Assembly (NCBI RefSeq): GCF_001649575.2
Contig: NC_051438.1
Location: forward strand, 10,024,227 to 10,088,226
Length of the DNA stretch: 64,000 nt
Direction: 5' to 3'
Source: Kryptolebias marmoratus
Taxonomy: Eukaryota > Chordata > Actinopteri > Cyprinodontiformes > Rivulidae
Shown: positions 59,901 to 64,000 of the stretch, piece after piece
Layout: each line of letters starts with the position of its first letter
Numbering within the stretch: position 1 is the stretch's first letter
Position numbers and translations under genes: made by a program
The notes under the pieces: generated by a model
The model's input: only the letters and a program-made list of their open reading frames with translations
Told to the model about the DNA's origin: nothing
Database searches by the model: none

Positions 59901-62142
59901 CGGGGTTTGAATTAGAATATTTGAGATTCCTGTGAACTGTATTATGTTTTATATGCATTTATTCATGAACTCCTCCACTGTCTTCATTTCAATAAAGTGA
60001 ATTCTTTCTACTAACTGTGCTCACGTCACAAGATATGACCGAGCGCTTAGAGAGTAGGTTTTGTCAAACTGCCGTGGCATTTCTGAGGTCAATAAAAACA
60101 TATTTTACACTCAAGAAAGCAGCCGGGGTTCGTGTTTGGCTTCCTGCAAAGAAACACGCTCGCAGAACAAAAATAAATAAGGTTTAGGTTTGTTTTTCGA
60201 CTTATCCATGTTGGTTTGTAAATCTAACCCTTAAAAAAATGACTCGTTAAATAAATATAAAACTACATGCTGAACAATTTTCAACATGAATCATTAGATT
60301 TACCTCAGAATTAAAGGAATAGTTCAGATCATTTGAAGTAGAGGTTATTATCAATCAATATCTTACCTGTTTCTTACAACCTCAGTTTGGAAAAAAGTAA
60401 AATTCTGGCGGGATCGTCGAGCTAACGGCTAGTTTCAGCACACTAAAGTGGATTTCTGTGGTCTTGAAACAACTTTAATCACAAAAACTTCACAGTGGTT
60501 TCTGCAAGTTTTTTTTATAAACCTTTTTACTGCCATTAGTATCATGTTACATGTTTATTTTGACAAAAAAAACTTGATAATCCAGACAGAAATGTCCCAA
60601 TCTGCACCAGAAGCTAGCAATTGCTGCTGCTGGCAAATAACTATTTATTTACGTTTATGTATATAACTATGTCATATGACATAGATTTGCTATTGGAGTT
60701 ATTTTAAAATGTCAAAAATCACTTTTGGTTTCAGAGCTGCTCAAATTAGCATTTAGCTTGTCGATCTGGTGAGAATTAAACTATCATTCCAAACTGGGTG
60801 TGTTCAGAGAGTTATCTACAACAGGTTAGATGTTAATTATTCACAACCTTTCCCCAAACCCATACTTCAAAAGGTCTAAAATATTGCTTTAAACAATTCT
60901 GCAGTTTTAGTGTAACTTGTAATCTTCTCCGGGTGAATATTGGTTTTAAATTTACCTGGGTTAGCTGAACAACATTTAAACTACTCGTCAAACAAACCAA
61001 CACGACTTTCTCGGTTCATTCACATCAATCTTCTTTCAGCTTAATCTGTTTTCATTCGTTCAAGGGGACTGATGCACACAGCCCAAAATACTAAATTAAT
61101 ACAGGGTTGATTTTATTAACGCGTAGTTTTACACAAATTTGACTAAATTGGTTAGAAGAAAAGCATTTACCCAGGAAAATTAGTTTGACCAAGCCAATTA
61201 TAATTAATTAGAGCCAGCATTAGTTTATTTTATTTTAGAAGCCCTATAATATTGGGTTGGACCAGCTCAGATATATTAAGTTATGAAAGCATTTGTTGCT
61301 GCATGAAAGAAAGCCATGTCATTAGCAAAAAAATAAATAAATAAATACTGTCACATGTGTCACTTATATATAAATCATTTTTAGTGTCTTTGAATGATTG
61401 TTTTACTACTTTAAATGTTCTTATGACATCTTACGTCAACATTACAGACAATTTTCCAAGAGTTACTGAATGTTTTTTGATATGGCTGGTTAAGGCATAA
61501 AGAGTTCCAACTTTCAGATAAAAACATCAGCTTTTCCCCCCCTAAATATATCGAATTAAAACCTCTAAACTCACAGTGCTCCAAACTAATTGTCATTAAC
61601 TTTAATGTTTACAGATTATGACACAGACACTGTGTTTTAATGTATTTCACTGCTGTGAAACAAATGTCAAGAAAAACTGTGTGGAAAATACATTCACCAC
61701 CTTTGTAATTCACCATAGTGGAACATATGTAATTTCACCTGAATCTAACCTGATTTCATAAATTCTACTAAAAAAATTAGTGGAGTTTCATCATAAATCA
61801 GTGTTTTGTTTTTTTTATATTTATGGCGAGTTATCACAGAGTCCTACACAGAAAACCTGAACAAGAATGAGAAAAGGTTTCCACTATATTACATCCAACT
61901 TTTCCGTTCCTGAGAGCTTGTCTTGTTGGACGGCGACAGCGGACAAAGTCACACTAGCGATAAATGAGAATGTCACACCAAAGTGAAACATGGCTTCGAG
62001 GCAGCAGCGCTCGCGTTGTGTTCTACATGTGAGGTGAGCGCACATTTACCTTGCCCGACTTTCATGATGACTTTCATGGCTCGGCTCTTGCACACGCCTC
62101 CCTCCCGGTTCTCCAGGCCCTCGACCGTGCCGTTGGAGGTTG
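50529..62142 (-). CDS. efnb1: Ephrin-B1, 3' part of the coding sequence (exons 3-5 joined across two introns)
   Basis: Membrane-bound ligand of Eph receptor tyrosine kinases; it signals forward through the receptor and in reverse through its own cytoplasmic tail in cell sorting, boundary formation and axon guidance. The coding segments are 62050-62142, 55210-55317 and 50529-50923, joined in phase (596 nt, 197 complete residues plus stop). The order seen is: C-terminal strand of the ephrin receptor-binding domain ([11 protein letters not shown], then MKVIMKVGQ), a Pro/Ser/Gly-rich stalk, one transmembrane helix, a basic stop-transfer MRKRARK, and the conserved ephrin-B tail with [19 protein letters not shown] and terminal YYKV. 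The residues [17 protein letters not shown] followed by ENNYCPHY match vertebrate ephrin-B1 as I remember it better than B2 (ADSVFCPHY) or B3 (VQDGPPQSPPNI). The signal peptide and most of the binding domain (exons 1-2) lie beyond the window. Family identity is certain; the B1 paralog call is strong. Confidence 0.95.
51197..52170 (+). mobile_element. L2-like non-LTR retrotransposon fragment (3' end, dead)
   Basis: The broken plus-strand translation resembles the C-terminal reverse transcriptase of fish L2/CR1-type LINEs. [11 protein letters not shown] sits where the catalytic YADDTQL motif belongs. It is followed later by [15 protein letters not shown], then [12 protein letters not shown], and [22 protein letters not shown] in the position of LHWLPV..RI.FKILLL.YKALN. 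Stops and frameshifts interrupt it, and the catalytic aspartates are degraded (YTDH), so it cannot be active. The 3' tail reads CTTTTAAATAAAATG. It lies within efnb1 intron 4, antisense to the gene, as is common for tolerated intronic LINEs. The clade is an estimate. Confidence 0.8.
53052..53390. promoter_or_regulatory. Candidate intronic enhancer: cluster of GATA motifs
   Basis: GATAAG occurs at 53052-53057 (+), 53078-53083 (-), 53122-53127 (-) and 53385-53390 (-), with an extra GATAA near 53060. About 0.17 such hexamers are expected by chance in 340 bp (two strands, equal base use). The region is inside efnb1 intron 4 and free of recognisable repeats. Function is inference. Confidence 0.35.
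55210..55317 (-). CDS. efnb1: efnb1 exon 4: extracellular stalk
   Basis: This 108-nt exon is too short to show up as a clear open frame on its own and was found by phase matching. The minus-strand acceptor is TGTCTCCCGCAG then TTCCAAACG; the donor is AACTCTG then GTGAGCAG. Both junctions are phase 1: G from exon 3 plus TT gives Val, and the last G plus AC of exon 5 gives Asp, so exons 3, 4 and 5 read through without a stop. It encodes 35 full codons, rich in Pro, Ser, Glu and Gly ([28 protein letters not shown]), as expected of the flexible, poorly conserved ephrin-B stalk. There is no independent homology to lean on; the call rests on position, splice sites and phase. Confidence 0.88.
56105..56150 (+). 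repeat. (GT)n/(GC)n compound tract in intron 3
   Basis: GT repeats interspersed with GCGC, then GAGT units. Alternating purine-pyrimidine over about 37 bp, a composition able to adopt Z-DNA. Confidence 0.93.
56259..56276 (+). repeat. T homopolymer in intron 3
   Basis: Eighteen T residues; no associated element recognised. Confidence 0.93.
56400..56545. promoter_or_regulatory. CpG-dense patch in efnb1 intron 3
   Basis: Roughly 15 CpG in about 145 bp, including AGCGCCGCGCCGTCC and GCCGCGGCGAACGTAGCCG, preceded by a G-rich run (CCCCCGGGGGGGGCGGCGG). The surroundings are CpG-poor. It could be an alternative promoter or enhancer; no initiation signal is identifiable. Confidence 0.35.
56823..56845 (+). 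repeat. (GAT)n tract in intron 3
   Basis: About seven GAT units within a long purine-rich stretch (56776-56925). Confidence 0.93.
59100..59475. promoter_or_regulatory. Second CpG-rich patch in efnb1 intron 3
   Basis: Frequent CpG in AAAGCGCGCTTG, GAGAGCGCGCTCGCTGCGTG, GGGCGGCGCCGG and ATCGGCCGCGGC, unlike the flanking intron. A 114-codon frame over it shows no protein similarity. It is a possible regulatory element. Confidence 0.33.
60311..60894 (+). mobile_element. Family B foldback MITE, copy 5 (full length, in efnb1 intron 3)
   Basis: The cleanest copy, about 584 bp. It starts TTAAAGGAATAGTTCAGATC and ends AAAGGTCTAAAATATTGCTT then TAA. The left TCTTACCTGTTTCTTACAAC block pairs with GTTATCTACAACAGGTTAGA on the right. 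It has no protein-coding capacity. TTAA at both edges suggests a piggyBac- or Kolobok-type non-autonomous element, but the superfamily is not established. Confidence 0.8.
62050..62142 (-). CDS. efnb1: efnb1 exon 3: C-terminal end of the ephrin receptor-binding domain
   Basis: This 93-nt exon encodes [26 protein letters not shown] and KVGQ. That aligns with ephrin-[18 protein letters not shown]...MK.IMKVGQ, including the cysteine that makes the last disulfide of the binding domain. The acceptor is CCAG then CAACC, with CA completing a codon from exon 2 (expected Ser in STSNG). The donor is GGGCAAG then GTAAATGTG, phase 1. An assembly gap (62147-62204) begins four bases upstream of the exon, so the acceptor AG is present but the polypyrimidine tract is lost in the gap. 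Past the gap the minus strand is C-rich. The exon itself appears complete. Confidence 0.95.
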
Positions 62143-64000
62143 CTGGNNNNNNNNNNNNNNNNNNNNNNNNNNNNNNNNNNNNNNNNNNNNNNNNNNNNNN
62201 NNNNGGGGGGGGGGAGAGAGAAGGAGGACGACACAAAGGACGAGGAGAGGGAGGATGTGACGGAGGGTAAAGAAAAGAGAAAGTAGGGGAAAAAAGAAGG
62301 CGTTGTGGGGGGAGGGGTGGGAGGGGAGAAGAGACGGTGACACGTTGGTTAATGAGCACGTCCATAACGCACAGAACTAATCAATATTTACGACAAGCAC
62401 TGATTAGCTGTTCCAGTGATTAGCAGTTCTCACCCTCAATCAACCGGCAGCTCCTCTCAACGCCATCTCTCATTAACACAATAAAGTGAAGTCAAATGAA
62501 AGGAACAACATTACAGTCTACAGAGAGCGGCTGGGCGCTGAGGTGGAGAGGAGGAACACGGTCAAACTTCGGTGTGTGTGTTCTCCGTCAGTAAATAGTT
62601 TAGCAGTGAGAGTTCCAGCAGCTTGCCAAGTCCTCGGGCAGCCCACTCCCTCTGGGGCCACATGTGTCACCACTTGCTGGTATAGTGCACCGAGCTAAAT
62701 GCCTCCCCTTAACGTCTGTGCGTGCACGCCCGTGTGTCCATTTTTAAATTAGTGCATGTGTGTGTGTGTGTGCTTATCTCCACTTGTTTTAGTGTGTGCT
62801 CTGACTTGGAGTTTGAGGTTGTTTATCCAATGTCACAGTCACTTCATGCACTGTGACACAATTGACTGTCTATTTTAGGGTCCTTGATAATGACCTGGGG
62901 AGACAGAGTGTGACTCTGACCTTAACACTGAGCAGCTAGACACAAAGATGTGTGTGTGCATGTGTGTGTGTGCGTGTGAGTCTAAGTTTGGAATTCCCCA
63001 AATGATCACCATCTCCGCTTAGTCTGCTGTTCCGACGCACTCCCTTCCTCTGAAACGCTTTTGTTTCTCTTCCTTGCATTATCCGACTTGGTCTCACTTC
63101 ATTTATTTTCTTTTTTTTTATTTTATCTGTGATATCTGGCTCTACCCCTCCCCTTTCCCTCCCTCTTAACTCAATGGCCATCTCCCAGGATGATTGCTTC
63201 AGATGGCACCCTCATTACGATGACACAGTCATGGAGAGGATGCTCATCTAATGACAACAGAAAGAGACGCAAACTTGGCTACAGGCGGAGGGGGGAGTCG
63301 CTCCGAACAATGCAAAGGCAAACACTGGAATACTTACTGGAATTGTGAATCAATGTTTCTACATGCGTTTGCTTGCTATAAACTGATGTATCGAGTCATG
63401 TTGAAATGTGCCTCCGCAGCCATGAAAACAAAAAAAAAGCTTGTCTAGTTGATGCATGTTCTGTCATTCCTAAGCATTATTAATGCTGACATTAATGCTG
63501 CCTTGTGGGATTTCAGCTTTTTTTACTTCAGAGAAATGAAAGAAAACAAAATAATGAATTACACTAATATTATGCTACGCTATCAGATCGAAACTCGAGG
63601 CCCTAAATTACAACGACGTTTTGTTTGCCCGACAATTTGCGAGGCCGACTGTGATAACATCATGTCAGGAGCTTCTCGGAACAACCGCCGCGCCGCTGTA
63701 GACTCAACACAACTGAGTGAAGTGGACGGTGAAATATACACGAGGGCCCAGCAGAGCTAAGTGCCACCAAAAAAAAAAAGGGTTTAAATTTACACTGAGC
63801 ATTAATGTGAATGAACACTCAAGGCTAAGTGAGTCTTGTGATTTATGTAGATCCTAAGCAGACAGCGTGTCTTGTTTAAAGAGAACATCCAAAGACAGTC
63901 CTGAAAGCGTCTCCCCGCCACGAACGGACCAGACGCTGACACAACCTCAGCTGAGCTTTTTAGCCCCAATTTCTCCTTCTCTTTCAATTTTTACATTTCC
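62143..64000 (-). other. efnb1: efnb1 intron 2, partial
   Basis: Sequence upstream of exon 3 on the gene strand. It holds the gap 62147-62204, a G-run and GA-rich flank on the plus strand (62205-62335), two short TG microsatellites (62756-62772 and 62948-62977) and a small CpG-rich patch near 63660-63735. I looked for the large exon 2 (most of the receptor-binding domain) on the minus strand and did not find it, so exons 1-2 must lie beyond the window. Confidence 0.75.
62147..62204. other. Assembly gap (58 N) next to the exon 3 acceptor
   Basis: A run of N followed on the plus strand by ten G and a GA-rich stretch. On the gene strand this is a pyrimidine-rich tract feeding the exon 3 acceptor. 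The gap removes most of the branch-point and polypyrimidine context. Confidence 0.98.

Larger units (their letters stand above)
55318..62049 (-). other. efnb1: efnb1 intron 3
   Basis: Canonical GT (62049-62048) to AG (55319-55318) intron of about 6.7 kb. It contains a (GT/GC)n microsatellite, a T run, a (GAT)n tract, two CpG-dense patches (56400-56545 and 59100-59475) and one full-length family B foldback element (60311-60894). The stretches 57720-58250 and 61080-61860 are AT-rich with no recognisable feature. Confidence 0.87.

Noticed and set aside
61973..62365. 130-codon minus frame containing the exon 3 peptide
   Set aside because: Only 62050-62142 is coding. The rest is intron, N gap and a C-rich tract; splice sites and phase bound the exon.
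62205..64000. efnb1 exon 2 or exon 1
   Set aside because: Minus-strand frames were read for the receptor-binding domain (cysteines and the FQEFSPN-type segment) and none was present.

Overview
This window looks like nuclear DNA from a ray-finned (teleost) fish, probably a percomorph. The evidence is low gene density, many CA/TG microsatellites, Tc1-like and L2-like relics, short dispersed repeats of types I know from fish genomes, and one intron-containing vertebrate gene with canonical GT-AG splice sites. There is no operon structure, ribosome binding site or CRISPR array.

The only gene I can support is the 3' part of an ephrin-B gene, best called efnb1, on the minus strand. Three coding exons join in phase: exon 3 (62142 down to 62050, end of the Eph-binding domain), exon 4 (55317 down to 55210, extracellular stalk) and exon 5 (50923 down to 50529, transmembrane helix, cytoplasmic tail and PDZ ligand). 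Introns 3 and 4 are about 6.7 kb and 4.3 kb. Exons 1 and 2 lie beyond position 64000. The 3' UTR runs toward lower coordinates and is interrupted by an assembly gap (49897-50274). A second gap (62147-62204) abuts the exon 3 splice acceptor. Reading frames longer than about 100 residues elsewhere are low complexity, antisense to efnb1, cross an assembly gap or match nothing I recognise.

From 1 to about 46.8 kb the window is gene-free flank downstream of efnb1. It holds: a roughly 300-bp-unit dispersed repeat (here called family A) at 0.55-1.54, 4.17-4.93, 5.63-6.16, 12.18-12.55, 28.9-29.25 and 30.5-30.8 kb; a foldback MITE family with TTAA at its ends (family B) at 2.3, 7.2, 22.9, 27.5 and 60.3 kb; Tc1-like transposase relics at 12.65-13.6, 35.5-36.7 and 46.3-46.8 kb; a direct duplication at 24.3/25.5 kb; and a diverged three-copy tandem array of about 440 bp per unit at 43.7-44.9 kb.

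The efnb1 introns carry a dead L2-like retrotransposon fragment (antisense to the gene), a cluster of four GATAAG motifs at 53.05-53.39 kb, and two CpG-dense patches at 56.4-56.55 and 59.1-59.5 kb. These are the best candidates for regulatory DNA. I found no convincing novel biochemical system. The most distinctive unexplained structures are the 43.7-44.9 kb array, the 24.3/25.5 kb duplication and the TTAA foldback family.
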